A stretch of DNA of 28,763 nucleotides from JAICND01 sp035281425 (GCA_035281425.1 DATEDX010000145.1:1-28763); one strand, 5' to 3'; shown: positions 8,056-16,763, counted from the first letter of the stretch. Made by a program: numbers and translations. Notes: a model not told the origin generated them from the letters alone.

Positions 8056-9432
8056 ATGGTGGCCACCGGCCACAAAACCGAGTTGGCGGCACTCGATCGG
8101 ATCATCGCCGCCGAGACCGACCGTTTCCGGGATCGAATGAAAACCTCGGCCGACTTCGCCTCGCGAGCCGGGGTCAATCTGGCGGGAGGGGTGACCTCCA
8201 GCTGGCAGATTTCCGACCCCCACCCCATCTGGATAGACCGGGGACAAGGTTCGAAGGTCTTCGATGTCGACGGGCACCAGTACATCGATTTCCATGGCGG
8301 ATACGGGGCGATGCTGGCCGGTCATGCCCATCCCGCCATCGTCCGGGCGGTAAAAGACCGAGTCGGCCAAGGAACCCACTTCGCCCAGCCGGTGCCCGAT
8401 GCCCTCCTCGTTGCCCAACAGCTGGCCCAAAGGTATGGGCTTCCCCTCTGGCGCTTTGGTAACAGCGGGACCGAAGCGACTATGGACGCCGTCCACCTGA
8501 TGCGGGCAATCACCGGCCGTGACCTCCTTATCAAGTTCGAAGGCGCCTACCACGGCCATCATGACTCGGTGCAGGTTTCGACCTGGGTGGAGGACGACCT
8601 CGGCGCCGCCCGGCGACCCGACAGCGTCGCCGCCTCCGCTGGGATCCCCTCCGCCATCGTCAGCCTGACCAAGGTGGCGCCGTTCAACGACCTCGAGGCG
8701 GTGGAAGCCATCTTCGCCGACCACGCGGGACAGATCGCCGGCATCATCGTCGAGCCGGTACTGATGAACTGCGGCATCGTTCCCCCGTTTCCCGGCTTTC
8801 TACAGGGTCTGCGGGACCTCACCCGAGCGCACGGGTCCCTCCTCGCCTACGACGAGGTCAAGACCGGCCTCACCCTCGGTAAAGGTGGGGCCACCCGCCT
8901 CTTTGGCGTGACCCCCGACATCGTCTGTCTGGCCAAGTCGCTTGGGGGTGGGCTGCCGGTGGCTGCTCTAGGCGGTTCCAAGGAGGTGATGGAGACCATC
9001 GCCAGCGGTCGCTATGAGCAGGTAGGCACGTTTAATGGCAATCCGTTGGGCATGGCGGCGGCCCGAGCCATGCTCACCGAAGTGATGATCCCCGAGACTT
9101 ACGAACACCTGGAACAGATCGAACGGCATATGGGGGACGGCGCCCGAACTCTGGTGGAAGAGTACGAACTGCCTGCTTATGTCGTCGATCTGGGAGCGAA
9201 AGGCTCAGTCACCTACTCGAAAGACCGAGTCACCAACTACCGCCAGTTCCTTGAGATCGACGGTCGCTATGCCCTGGCTGCCTGGCTCACCCAGTTCAAC
9301 CGCGGCGTCTTCTTACCGCCCTGGACCAAAGGCGAACAGTGGCTGGTCTCCGTGCAGCACCAGGCGGCCGACATCGACCGTTACCTGGAAACCCTCGAGG
9401 TCTTTGCCCAAATGTTGCGCGGGCGGCGATGA
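8056..9432 (+). CDS. Class III PLP-dependent aminotransferase (GSA-aminotransferase-like)
   Basis: This is a fold-type I, class III aminotransferase of 458 aa resembling glutamate-1-semialdehyde aminomutase. GNSGTEATMDAVHL (phosphate site, near 135-148), AYDEVKTG (D266 binds the PLP nitrogen) and CLAKSLGGGLPV (Schiff-base lysine K294) are all present. A heme-synthesis role is unlikely: the context is catabolic, and the catalytic loop differs from HemL (AKSLGG rather than GKIIGG). It more likely transaminates an amine or omega-amino acid freed by the neighbouring oxygenase. GGAG sits five bases before the ATG. The next gene, potA-like, follows after 66 bp on the same strand, suggesting one transcript. 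Confidence 0.88.
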   Translation: MVATGHKTELAALDRIIAAETDRFRDRMKTSADFASRAGVNLAGGVTSSWQISDPHPIWIDRGQGSKVFDVDGHQYIDFHGGYGAMLAGHAHPAIVRAVKDRVGQGTHFAQPVPDALLVAQQLAQRYGLPLWRFGNSGTEATMDAVHLMRAITGRDLLIKFEGAYHGHHDSVQVSTWVEDDLGAARRPDSVAASAGIPSAIVSLTKVAPFNDLEAVEAIFADHAGQIAGIIVEPVLMNCGIVPPFPGFLQGLRDLTRAHGSLLAYDEVKTGLTLGKGGATRLFGVTPDIVCLAKSLGGGLPVAALGGSKEVMETIASGRYEQVGTFNGNPLGMAAARAMLTEVMIPETYEHLEQIERHMGDGARTLVEEYELPAYVVDLGAKGSVTYSKDRVTNYRQFLEIDGRYALAAWLTQFNRGVFLPPWTKGEQWLVSVQHQAADIDRYLETLEVFAQMLRGRR

Positions 9433-9498
9433 GTGCCAGAGAGATCGGTGCCCTTCGACCCCGGCGGGCCAAGGCCTGAGAAGTAGGCTCGCGCTTCG

Positions 9499-10575
9499 AT
9501 GGCTGGTGGTCATGTGCGCCTGGTGGGGTTGGTCAAAAGCTTTGGCGAGGTCACCGCGGTCGACGACGTAAACCTGGAGATCGTCCCCGGTGAGTTCTTC
9601 TCGCTGCTCGGCCCGTCGGGATGCGGCAAGACCACCACCTTGCGGTTGGTGGCCGGGTTCGAGCGTCCCACCGCTGGGAGGATCGAGATCGACAACGAGG
9701 ACATGGCTCACACTCCTCCCCATCTCCGACCGGTCAACACCGTCTTCCAGAGCTATGCCCTATTCCCCCATCTCAATGTGGCGGAAAACGTCGCTTTTGG
9801 CCTCCGTTATCAAGACGCCACCCGCGAGGAAAACAAGCGCCGGGTAGGCGCAGCTCTGGATCTGGTGCAATTGACGGGGATGGAGAGGCGACGACCCAAC
9901 CAGCTGTCGGGGGGGCAGCAGCAGCGGGTGGCCCTGGCCCGGGCGTTGGTGCTGGAGCCCCGGGTCCTGCTTCTCGACGAACCCCTGGGCGCCTTGGATG
10001 CCAAGCTTCGCAAGGCCCTCCAGATCGAGCTGAAGGCCCTGCAGGAGCAGGTTGGGATCACCTTCATCTATGTGACCCACGATCAGGAGGAAGCCCTCAC
10101 CATGTCCGACCGGCTGGCGGTGATGTCTCACGGGAGGGTGGAGCAGGTCGGAACGCCAGCCGAGGTCTATGAACGTCCCGCCTCGGCGTATATCGCCGAC
10201 TTTCTGGGCGTCTCCAACCTTCTCGATGCCAACCTCGAGGTAGTGGCGGAGGGAAGATGCCACCTCACAATAGGAGGGGGGGTAATCACGGCTCTCGCCG
10301 GCGGAAGCACCCCGGGGGCGGTGCGGATGGCCATCCGCCCCGAACGGGTCGAAGTGGGCATGGAGGCATCCCAGGACAACTCCCTGCCGGGGACGGTGCA
10401 GCGGATCGTCTATGCCGGGCCCACCATGCAGGTGCTGATCGAGCTGGCAGAGTCGGAGGTGGTGCAGGCACTGGTAACCAACCGGGGAGCGGCCGTCCCC
10501 TACCGCCCCGGTGACCAGGTCTACGTCCGCTTCCCTCCCGACGCCGTCCTGGTTCTCCCCGCCCCCGGGCCTTAA
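9499..10575 (+). CDS. potA: Polyamine/amine ABC transporter ATP-binding protein
   Basis: This is the ATPase of a PotABCD-type importer, 358 aa. It has Walker A GPSGCGKTT (38-46), Q-loop Q84, signature LSGGQQQR (136-143), Walker B LLLDE (157-161) and switch histidine H194 in THDQEEAL, then a C-terminal TOBE domain from about 280. It lies downstream of the aminotransferase on the plus strand, while its permeases and binding protein are on the minus strand and converge on it. The tie to the transporter is by family and proximity. The symbol reflects the family; the substrate may be another cationic amine or betaine. Confidence 0.9.
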   Translation: MAGGHVRLVGLVKSFGEVTAVDDVNLEIVPGEFFSLLGPSGCGKTTTLRLVAGFERPTAGRIEIDNEDMAHTPPHLRPVNTVFQSYALFPHLNVAENVAFGLRYQDATREENKRRVGAALDLVQLTGMERRRPNQLSGGQQQRVALARALVLEPRVLLLDEPLGALDAKLRKALQIELKALQEQVGITFIYVTHDQEEALTMSDRLAVMSHGRVEQVGTPAEVYERPASAYIADFLGVSNLLDANLEVVAEGRCHLTIGGGVITALAGGSTPGAVRMAIRPERVEVGMEASQDNSLPGTVQRIVYAGPTMQVLIELAESEVVQALVTNRGAAVPYRPGDQVYVRFPPDAVLVLPAPGP

Positions 10576-10625
10576 CCGGTCCTTCGCCCCCCAAAAACCT
10601 GCACGCAACCCCGTCGCCCGCCATT

Positions 10626-10757
10626 CTGCGCGGATTTCTACGTCGCCACGACGCAAAGATCTTCACAGAAGGTCGCCGCCTACCGTACTGCGCGGATTTT
10701 TACGTCGCCACGACGCAAAGATCTTCACAGAAGGTCGCCGCTCACCGTACTGCGCGG
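10626..10757. repeat. 62-bp tandem direct repeat
   Basis: Two contiguous 62-bp copies (10626-10687 and 10688-10749) differ at three positions by eye and are followed by the first eight bases of a third copy. Each contains the short hairpin CGTCG-CCA-CGACG (10641-10653 and 10703-10715) and an AAGATCTT palindrome. The array sits between the convergent potA and potC genes. The rest of 10576-10786 shows no gene. Confidence 0.92.
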
Positions 10758-10786
10758 GGAATTGCGTCTCCTGGGGGTGCCCGGGA

Positions 10787-11710
10787 CTAGATCTCCAGCC
10801 GGGAGAGGGTTTCGGCGGCACTCCGCCCTCCTCCTTCTCTCCGGCTTCCCGCCCGCAACACCAGCCCGGCGCTCACCACCGCCGCCAGGGTCAAAACCAA
10901 AAGCACCGTGGCCAGGGCATTGAGGGAGGGAGGTGGGGAAAGCCGCGCCCCGGAGTAGAGCCGAACCGGAATCGTCACCGAAGAGGCGCCACCACTGAGG
11001 AACTGGCTGATGACGAAGTCGTCGATCGAGAGGGCGAAAGCGATGGCGAAGCCGGCGAAAATGGCCGGAGCGAGCATGGGAAGCAGCACCCGACGGAGAG
11101 CTTCACCGGGCGAAGCTCCCAGGTCCATGGCGGCTTCTTCGTACTGCCGCCCGATCGAGAAGAGCCGGCCCCGAACGATGATCACCACGAACGAGATGGT
11201 GAAGGTCACGTGGCCGAGGAACTGGGCCATGGTCCCGAACTGGACAAACCGAAAGAGGTCGGTGAAGACGAAGAAGAGCGACACCCCCATCACGATCTCC
11301 GGAGTGATGAGGGGAAAGAGCATGAGGGCGTTGGAGGCCCGCGCCCACCGCCCCCGCCAGCGAGCCAAGCCGATGGCCAGCGCTACCCCCAGGGGAGTGG
11401 CCACCAGCATGGTGAGAACGGCCAGCCGCACACTCTGCGCCAGCGCCAGGCGCAACGAGGGGTCCCGCATCACCGAGGCGCTGTCCTCGACGTACCAGCG
11501 CAATGAGAAGCCTTGCCAGACACTGCGGCTGCGACCGGCGTTGAAGGAGAACTGGATGGCGATCAGCACCGGGACCAGCGACCAGAGGACGTAGAGAATC
11601 GTCACCACCCAGAGCAGCCGGGGCGTTCCCCAAGGGTTGGCGAGAAAACGCCGTCCCTGACGGACGAGGGGGCCCACGGCGGCGGCCGGTGGCCGGGTAG
11701 CCACCGTCAC
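10787..11710 (-). CDS. potC: Polyamine/amine ABC transporter permease (PotC-like)
   Basis: This is an inner-membrane permease of the binding-protein-dependent family, 307 aa with about six hydrophobic helices. The EAA loop that contacts the ATPase is EEAAMDLGASPGEALRRVLLP. FALSIDDFVISQF near the C-terminus is typical of PotC-class proteins. The N-terminal ~25 residues are basic and precede the first helix. The GTG start overlaps the upstream permease stop by four bases (GTGA). It is the last gene of the minus-strand TetR-PotD-PotB-PotC unit. Confidence 0.9.
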   Translation of the reverse strand: MTVATRPPAAAVGPLVRQGRRFLANPWGTPRLLWVVTILYVLWSLVPVLIAIQFSFNAGRSRSVWQGFSLRWYVEDSASVMRDPSLRLALAQSVRLAVLTMLVATPLGVALAIGLARWRGRWARASNALMLFPLITPEIVMGVSLFFVFTDLFRFVQFGTMAQFLGHVTFTISFVVIIVRGRLFSIGRQYEEAAMDLGASPGEALRRVLLPMLAPAIFAGFAIAFALSIDDFVISQFLSGGASSVTIPVRLYSGARLSPPPSLNALATVLLVLTLAAVVSAGLVLRAGSRREGGGRSAAETLSRLEI

Positions 11711-12630
11711 CGGCGGGCCTCCTCAGCAGAGCGAGCCACCGCTCGCAGGTAATACATCATCAGCACGGCGACAAAGGCCATCAAGACCAGGGTCAGGGCG
11801 GCGCCTTGCCCACCCAGACTGGTGCTCTGATTGATGAAGGAGTCAATCTCGTTGCCAATCAGCCGGGTGCGGGGTGAACCGGAGAGAAGATTGGGCGTGT
11901 AGTAGTCGCCGAACATGGGAAGCATGATGATGACCAGCCCCGCCAGCACGCCCTGCTTGGACATGGGCAGCGTCACCCGGCGGAAAGCGGCCAGGGGGCT
12001 GGCTCCCAAGTCGCGGGCCGCCTCCAACGTGTTCTGGTCGATCCGATCGAGGGCGGCATAGAGGGGAAGAATGAAGAAGGGGATATAGCCGTACACCATC
12101 CCCAAGATCACGGTAGAAGGCCGGCCCACCAACCAGTCCACCGGGCCGGCACCGAGCCACCCCATGATGCGGTTGACGTAGCCGTCGGGGCTGAGCAGGT
12201 TGACCCATGCCATCATCCGCATCAGGTAGTTGATCCAGAAGGGAGCCAGCAAGAGCACCAGCAGCAACCCCCGCCACCTCCCTGCTCGCCGGGAGACGAA
12301 ATACGCCACCGGGTATCCGATCACCACGCACAGCAGGCTCGCCACCACCACGTAGACGATGGTGCGGAGGCCGATGACTCCGAGCCGGCCTCCGGCAAAG
12401 TCGGCCATCACCTCCCCGAAGGGGGCTGGATTCCAGCGCAGCGGATTCCACTCCGGCTCGGCGGAGAGGAAGATGGGGTGACGGGTTCCCATCGCCACCG
12501 CCAGGATGGCGTAGAACGGCGTAAGGAAAAGCAGCACCAGCCACAACACTCCGGGGAGGGAAAGGGCCGGCCACACCCAACGCGACTGGCCCACCGCCTC
12601 CGATTCCGGAGCCTCTAACTGGCTGGCCAA
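11707..12630 (-). CDS. potB: Polyamine/amine ABC transporter permease (PotB-like)
   Basis: This is the second permease of the importer, 307 aa, with six predicted helices and an EAA loop LEAARDLGASPLAAFRRVTLP. MFGDYYTPNLLSG matches the PotB-class segment before the last helix. The start is a TTG only three bases after the potD stop, so translation is probably coupled to potD; no other start fits the first helix as well. It overlaps potC by four bases. Confidence 0.9.
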   Translation of the reverse strand: MASQLEAPESEAVGQSRWVWPALSLPGVLWLVLLFLTPFYAILAVAMGTRHPIFLSAEPEWNPLRWNPAPFGEVMADFAGGRLGVIGLRTIVYVVVASLLCVVIGYPVAYFVSRRAGRWRGLLLVLLLAPFWINYLMRMMAWVNLLSPDGYVNRIMGWLGAGPVDWLVGRPSTVILGMVYGYIPFFILPLYAALDRIDQNTLEAARDLGASPLAAFRRVTLPMSKQGVLAGLVIIMLPMFGDYYTPNLLSGSPRTRLIGNEIDSFINQSTSLGGQGAALTLVLMAFVAVLMMYYLRAVARSAEEARR

Positions 12631-12633
12631 CGG

Positions 12634-13905
12634 CTAGACGCCGCCCTGCACCCGTGACCAGGCATCGAACCAGGTCGCCTCGACGTCGACGTCGAGCGAA
12701 ACCGGAACGATGGCGCTCTGGTTGGCGAAGTCCTCCTCGCGGACGATGGCCGAGGAGAGGTACTCCGGAACCCATTCGTCTGCCACCAACGAATCGACAT
12801 CAAGGTCGACCTGCGGTGGCTGGTAGCCAACCCACCCGAAGTTCTCGAGGGCGTTGTCGGTGTTGAGCATCCAGTCGATGAAGGTATGCGCCGCCACCGG
12901 ATGGGGTGCGCCCGCCAAAACCGCCATGGTGTCGTTGGCGATGAAACCCCCGGCGGGATTGTTGGCCTTCGCCGGCCACAGATAGCGGGTAACCGAAGGG
13001 TCCCCATCTTCCGGGAAGTAGAAAGGCGCAGCCACCATGTCTCCCGACCAGGCGTGATGCAGCCCAAACCGACCTTCAGGGATGCCGGCATAGGCGCCGT
13101 CGATGGTGTAGCGAACGTTGACCAGATCGACCAACTCCAACAGGGCGTCGGCGGCGGCCTCGATCTCAGCGCTAGTCGCAGCGTTGGGGTCGGCCACCCC
13201 ATTGCGAAACAGCGCAACTCCGAGGGTTTCTCGGAAGTCGTCGTAGAGACCTACCTGCCCCGTGTACTTCGGGTTCCAGAAAGCCTCCCAGGGGTTGGCG
13301 GCCTCCTCGACGTCGGCCGAGTCGACCATGTCGGTTCGCCAGCCAATCCCCGTGTGATAGACGACATAGGGAACGGTGTAGAGGGCTCCCTGGTCGTAAT
13401 AGGGGTTCTGCAGGGCCGGCCAAACGTTCCCGAGGTTGGTGAGGTATTCGTGGTTGAGGGGCTGGATGAGTTTTCCGGCCACCGCCTTCCCCACCGTGTA
13501 GTTGACCGGGAACCACACGTCGAAGGCAACCTCTCCGGATGAAAGTTTGCGCACCGCCTCCTCCTCGTTGAAGAAGGTGGTGAGTTCGTAGTCGATTCCG
13601 GTCTCCTCGCTAAAGCGGGGCAAGACGTCGGGGTTGATGTATTCGGCCCAGTTGTAGATCTGTAGCGGTCCCGACTCCACCGGCAATCCCGACTCGATGG
13701 CCGGGTTGTCGTCGAAGAGCGGTTGGGTCACCGGAGATGAGGGGGTGCCGACGGCGATGTCTCCTCCTTCCCCACCTCCCTCGCCGCAGGCGGCGAGCAA
13801 GGCCGAGATGGCGGGAAGCGAAAGCCCCAAGGCCGCCGCTCGGCTGATGAAGTCCCGTCTGGTGAGGCCCCGGCCCCGCCAGTTCTCTCTGGGGTGAAAG
13901 ACCAT
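12634..13905 (-). CDS. potD: Polyamine/amine ABC transporter substrate-binding lipoprotein (PotD-like)
   Basis: This is the extracellular substrate-binding protein of the importer, 423 aa. The N-terminus has a twin-arginine motif (R16-R17 in LTRRDFISR), a hydrophobic stretch and a lipobox LLAAC with C40, so it is probably exported folded and lipid-anchored. IYNWAEYI near the start of the mature protein matches the PotD segment whose tryptophan and tyrosine line the polyamine pocket. The ATG at 13905 follows GGGAGG with five intervening bases, so I prefer it to an ATG 24 bases upstream. A TetR operator copy lies 37 bp upstream. Confidence 0.92.
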   Translation of the reverse strand: MVFHPRENWRGRGLTRRDFISRAAALGLSLPAISALLAACGEGGGEGGDIAVGTPSSPVTQPLFDDNPAIESGLPVESGPLQIYNWAEYINPDVLPRFSEETGIDYELTTFFNEEEAVRKLSSGEVAFDVWFPVNYTVGKAVAGKLIQPLNHEYLTNLGNVWPALQNPYYDQGALYTVPYVVYHTGIGWRTDMVDSADVEEAANPWEAFWNPKYTGQVGLYDDFRETLGVALFRNGVADPNAATSAEIEAAADALLELVDLVNVRYTIDGAYAGIPEGRFGLHHAWSGDMVAAPFYFPEDGDPSVTRYLWPAKANNPAGGFIANDTMAVLAGAPHPVAAHTFIDWMLNTDNALENFGWVGYQPPQVDLDVDSLVADEWVPEYLSSAIVREEDFANQSAIVPVSLDVDVEATWFDAWSRVQGGV

Positions 13906-13941
13906 TTCGTTCCTCCCTATGAGCGCCACCTCCAGACCATC

Positions 13942-13957
13942 CTGAATGGCGGTTCAA
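13942..13957. promoter_or_regulatory. Putative TetR-family operator, copy 3
   Basis: CTGAATGGCGGTTCAA lies just upstream of potD. It matches the 8019-8036 operator over 15 of 16 bases (last G replaced by A) and overlaps a second inverted repeat, GGTTCAATGAACC (13951-13963). The tetR gene lies directly upstream on the same strand, so this site would control the transporter separately from tetR. Confidence 0.6.
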
Positions 13958-13967
13958 TGAACCATAC

Positions 13968-13987
13968 ACCCTCCTAGCAGGGGAGGG
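13968..13987 (-). terminator. Possible hairpin between tetR and potD
   Basis: CCCTCC-TAGCAG-GGGAGGG forms a GC-rich stem directly after the tetR stop in its direction of transcription. It lacks a clear T-run. It may attenuate read-through from tetR into the transporter genes. Confidence 0.4.
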
Positions 13988-14005
13988 AGGCTCGATTCAG
14001 GAGAA

Positions 14006-14620
14006 CTATTCCGGGGTGAAACCCAGTTCTCCGGCGGCGGCGGCGAGGCATAGCCGGCGCATGGTTTCAGCCGACACTTCTGGATCGGACAGCACCACCT
14101 GGATGGCCAGCCCGTCGATCAGAGCGCAGAGCCGGAGGGCAAAGTCGTCGGCGCCGACCGCGGCAGAGAACTCGCCGGTGCGTTGCCCCTCCACCACCAG
14201 GGCGGAGATGGCTCGCCGCCACTGCTGATCCATTCGCTGGCGGGCCTCGGCTAATTCAGGATCCTGGCGGGAACGAGCCCACATCTCCAGCCAGAGGACG
14301 TATTCGTCGTCGACCGCCTGGTCAGAGGCGGTGGGGCAGGATGCCTCGATGATGTGCACCAGACGGGCGGCGGCGCCATCGAGTTCCGCCCCCCGTTTGG
14401 CGACCTCTTCGAAGAACTGCTGATCCTGAAAGGCGAGGGCCTCGCCCAGCAGCCGCTCCTTGGAGGGGAAGTAGTAGAGGATGAGGGCAGGGCTCACCGA
14501 GAGCACATCGGCGATGTCGGCGATCCGGGTTTCGCAGATTCCGCGCACGGCAATCACCGCCCCGGCCGCTTCGAGGATCTGCTGGCGGCGAACCTCGGTC
14601 AACTTCTGGCGTGGGCTCAC
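14006..14620 (-). CDS. TetR-family transcriptional regulator
   Basis: This is a TetR/AcrR-type regulator of 204 aa from a GTG start (VSPRQKLTEVRRQQILEAA). The helix-turn-helix is ETRIADIADVLSVSPALILYYFPSKERLL; the rest is a helical ligand domain resembling the BetI-like C-terminal class. An alternative ATG at 14677 would add 19 residues (MLELRLVGVFCPG...); it has a good GGGAGG site but overlaps the divergent gene's ATG. I keep the GTG because homologues start about ten residues before the helix-turn-helix. It probably recognises the CTGAATGGCGGTTCAG repeats found at three promoters; none is visible upstream of its own gene. Confidence 0.9.
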   Translation of the reverse strand: MSPRQKLTEVRRQQILEAAGAVIAVRGICETRIADIADVLSVSPALILYYFPSKERLLGEALAFQDQQFFEEVAKRGAELDGAAARLVHIIEASCPTASDQAVDDEYVLWLEMWARSRQDPELAEARQRMDQQWRRAISALVVEGQRTGEFSAAVGADDFALRLCALIDGLAIQVVLSDPEVSAETMRRLCLAAAAGELGFTPE

Positions 14621-14675
14621 AAGCCGGTAGATTCGCCGTCCCGGGCAAAAAACGCCAACCAAACGCAGCTCCAAC

Positions 14676-16763
14676 ATGATCCTCCCTTTTCCTTCGCTCG
14701 ACCCGTTGCTGGCCGCCCGCTCGGTGGCGGTGGTTGGGGCCAGTCCCCGCCCCGGCACCGTTGGTTACCAAGTGATGAGGCAGTTACTGGGTGGCGCCTA
14801 CCGGGGACGGGTATATCCCATCAACCCCAACCATCGCCAGGTCGCCGACCTCCCCGCTTTCCCCGACCTCGCCTCCCTCGACTCCCCACCCGAACTCACC
14901 GTGCTGGCGGTGGCCGACCACCGGTTGGAAGAACAGATGAAGGCCGCGCTAGCGATGGGATCGGGGGCCCTCGCCGTGTTTTCCCCCGCTTGGGGCACAG
15001 CGGAAGATGGCACTCCCCTGCGCGACCGGCTCCGGGACCTGGCCCGGGCGGCCGCGGTTCCGATGTGTGGCGCCAACGCCATGGGCTTCCTCAACCTCGA
15101 ACAGCAGCTGAGGGTGTGCGGCTTCTACCAACCGTATGACCTGGAACCGGGAACGGTGACGTTTCTCAGCCACTCGGGCTCCCTCTTCTCCGCCATGCTC
15201 CACAACCACCGCCGGCTCCGTTTCAACCTGGTGGTCTCGAGCGGACTCGAGTTGGTGACCACCATGGATCAGTACCTGGCCTATGCGCTTTCCATGCCCA
15301 CCACCAGGGTGGTGGCATTGTTCTTGGAGACGATCCGCCACGTCGAGCCCATGCGGGCGGCGCTCACCGAAGCGGCGGAGAGAGATGTGGCGGTGGTCGC
15401 CCTCAAGGTGGGTAGGAGCCAGCGGGGAGTGGAGGCGGCCGCCACCCACTCTGGTGCCTTGGCGGGCGACGACGAGGTCTACCGAGCCTTTTTCGCCGCC
15501 CTGGGGGTCCACCAGGTGGACAGCCTGGCCGAACTGGTCGACACCGCCGAGATCTTTACAGGCCGGCGGGCCCGGCCCGGCGGGCTGGGATCGGTGCACG
15601 ACTCCGGGGGGGAGCGCACCCTCCTTCTCGATTGGGCCGACACGCTGGAGGTCCCCATCGCCTCCCTCGAACCCGAGACCAGCCGGCGCTTGGCGGAGGT
15701 GCTCGACCCCGGACTGGAGCCAGAGAATCCGGTTGACGCCTGGGGAGCGGGACATGACGCCAACTCGGTCTTCGCCGCCTCGCTGGGCGCCCTCGGCGCC
15801 GACCCGGAGGTTGGTTTGGTGGCGTTCGCGGTGGATCTGACCGCCGAGGAGGATGGGGCGGCAGGCTACGTCGAGATGCTTAACGACGTGAACCAAAGCC
15901 TCGACCCACCGCTGGTGGTTCTGGCCAACCTCGCCGCCGCCGTGGATCCGGTTCAGGCAGGCCTTATCCGAGAGCGGGAGATCCCGGTGCTGGAAGGAAC
16001 CGAGTCGGGCTTGGCGGCAATCGGCCATGCCCTGGCTCACGCCAACTACCCGTGGCGGCGGCGGACGCTCAGCACCCTGTTGCCGCCCCCCGGCTGGAGC
16101 GATCGGCTGGCGAGAGGAGAAGCCCTTTTCGAGTCGGAGGCCCTGGCCCTCCTGGCCGATTACGGAATCTCAACCGCCACCACGGTGGAGGCTTCCTCCC
16201 GGGATGAGGCGCTCAAGGCGGCGGCCTCGCTGCCGGGTCCGGTGACCCTCAAAGCCGCCACCGGACTTCTCCACAAGACCGAGGCAAAAGGTGTCTATTT
16301 GGGATTGACCACCGCGGCGGCAGTAGAGGCTGCCTATCTCGACCTCGCCGCCCGCCTCGGCCCTCAGGTCATCGTCCAGCAAATGACGGGCTCCGGGTTG
16401 GAGCTGGCTTTGGGCGTGGTGGAAAAGGGCGACTTCGGACCGTTAGTGCTGGTCGGTGCCGGGGGGGTACTGGTCGAGTCGCTGACCGACCGGGCCTGGT
16501 TGATGCCGCCCTTCGACTACGCCGACGCCGAACGCGCCTTGGGAAGACTGCAGGTGGCGAAGCTGCTGGCCGGGATGCGAGGTTCTCCCCCACTCGACCG
16601 CTCGGCGTTGATCGAAGCAGTGCTCACCCTGGGCCGGCTGGCCACCGAGGTGGGACACCTGATCTCGGAACTCGACCTCAACCCCCTCATCGTCACCGCC
16701 GAAGGCGCAGTGGCAGTGGATGCCCTCGTCATCCCCCGTCTTCATCCGGGTTTTGGCGCGTAG
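14676..16763 (+). CDS. ADP-forming acyl-CoA synthetase (fused alpha-beta, acetate-CoA ligase family)
   Basis: This NDP-forming acyl-CoA synthetase of 695 aa interconverts acyl-CoA plus ADP plus phosphate with acid plus CoA plus ATP. Order: CoA-binding Rossmann domain (about 10-105, ARSVAVVGASPRPGTVGY), succinyl-CoA-ligase-like domains with the phosphohistidine H258 in ATHSGALAGDDEVY, then an ATP-grasp domain (about 485-695) with LHKTEAKGVYLGL. It is a full-length fusion of the two subunits found separate in archaea. The ATG overlaps, on the opposite strand, a possible tetR ATG (CATG). Its context suggests it salvages ATP from, or activates, the acid made in the amine pathway; no operator copy was seen at its start. 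Confidence 0.9.
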   Translation: MILPFPSLDPLLAARSVAVVGASPRPGTVGYQVMRQLLGGAYRGRVYPINPNHRQVADLPAFPDLASLDSPPELTVLAVADHRLEEQMKAALAMGSGALAVFSPAWGTAEDGTPLRDRLRDLARAAAVPMCGANAMGFLNLEQQLRVCGFYQPYDLEPGTVTFLSHSGSLFSAMLHNHRRLRFNLVVSSGLELVTTMDQYLAYALSMPTTRVVALFLETIRHVEPMRAALTEAAERDVAVVALKVGRSQRGVEAAATHSGALAGDDEVYRAFFAALGVHQVDSLAELVDTAEIFTGRRARPGGLGSVHDSGGERTLLLDWADTLEVPIASLEPETSRRLAEVLDPGLEPENPVDAWGAGHDANSVFAASLGALGADPEVGLVAFAVDLTAEEDGAAGYVEMLNDVNQSLDPPLVVLANLAAAVDPVQAGLIREREIPVLEGTESGLAAIGHALAHANYPWRRRTLSTLLPPPGWSDRLARGEALFESEALALLADYGISTATTVEASSRDEALKAAASLPGPVTLKAATGLLHKTEAKGVYLGLTTAAAVEAAYLDLAARLGPQVIVQQMTGSGLELALGVVEKGDFGPLVLVGAGGVLVESLTDRAWLMPPFDYADAERALGRLQVAKLLAGMRGSPPLDRSALIEAVLTLGRLATEVGHLISELDLNPLIVTAEGAVAVDALVIPRLHPGFGA

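Noticed and set aside
8056..9432. Assignment as hemL, glutamate-1-semialdehyde aminomutase of heme synthesis
   Set aside because: The catabolic neighbours, shared operator and AKSLGG instead of the HemL GKIIGG lysine context argue for another class III enzyme.
10626..10757. 62-bp repeat as a CRISPR array
   Set aside because: The units are directly contiguous without spacers and number only two plus a fragment.
10511..11506. Plus-strand 331-codon frame across the 62-bp repeat and potC
   Set aside because: It crosses repeats and the antisense of a clear permease gene, is rich in low-complexity residues and has no recognisable domain.
14949..16040. Minus-strand 363-codon frame opposite the acyl-CoA synthetase
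   Set aside because: Composition is typical of an antisense shadow, with no motif, and the plus-strand gene is unambiguous. Similar long shadows opposite nuoD (3321-4022), the flavoprotein gene (16902-18011) and potA (9760-10656) were dropped for the same reason.
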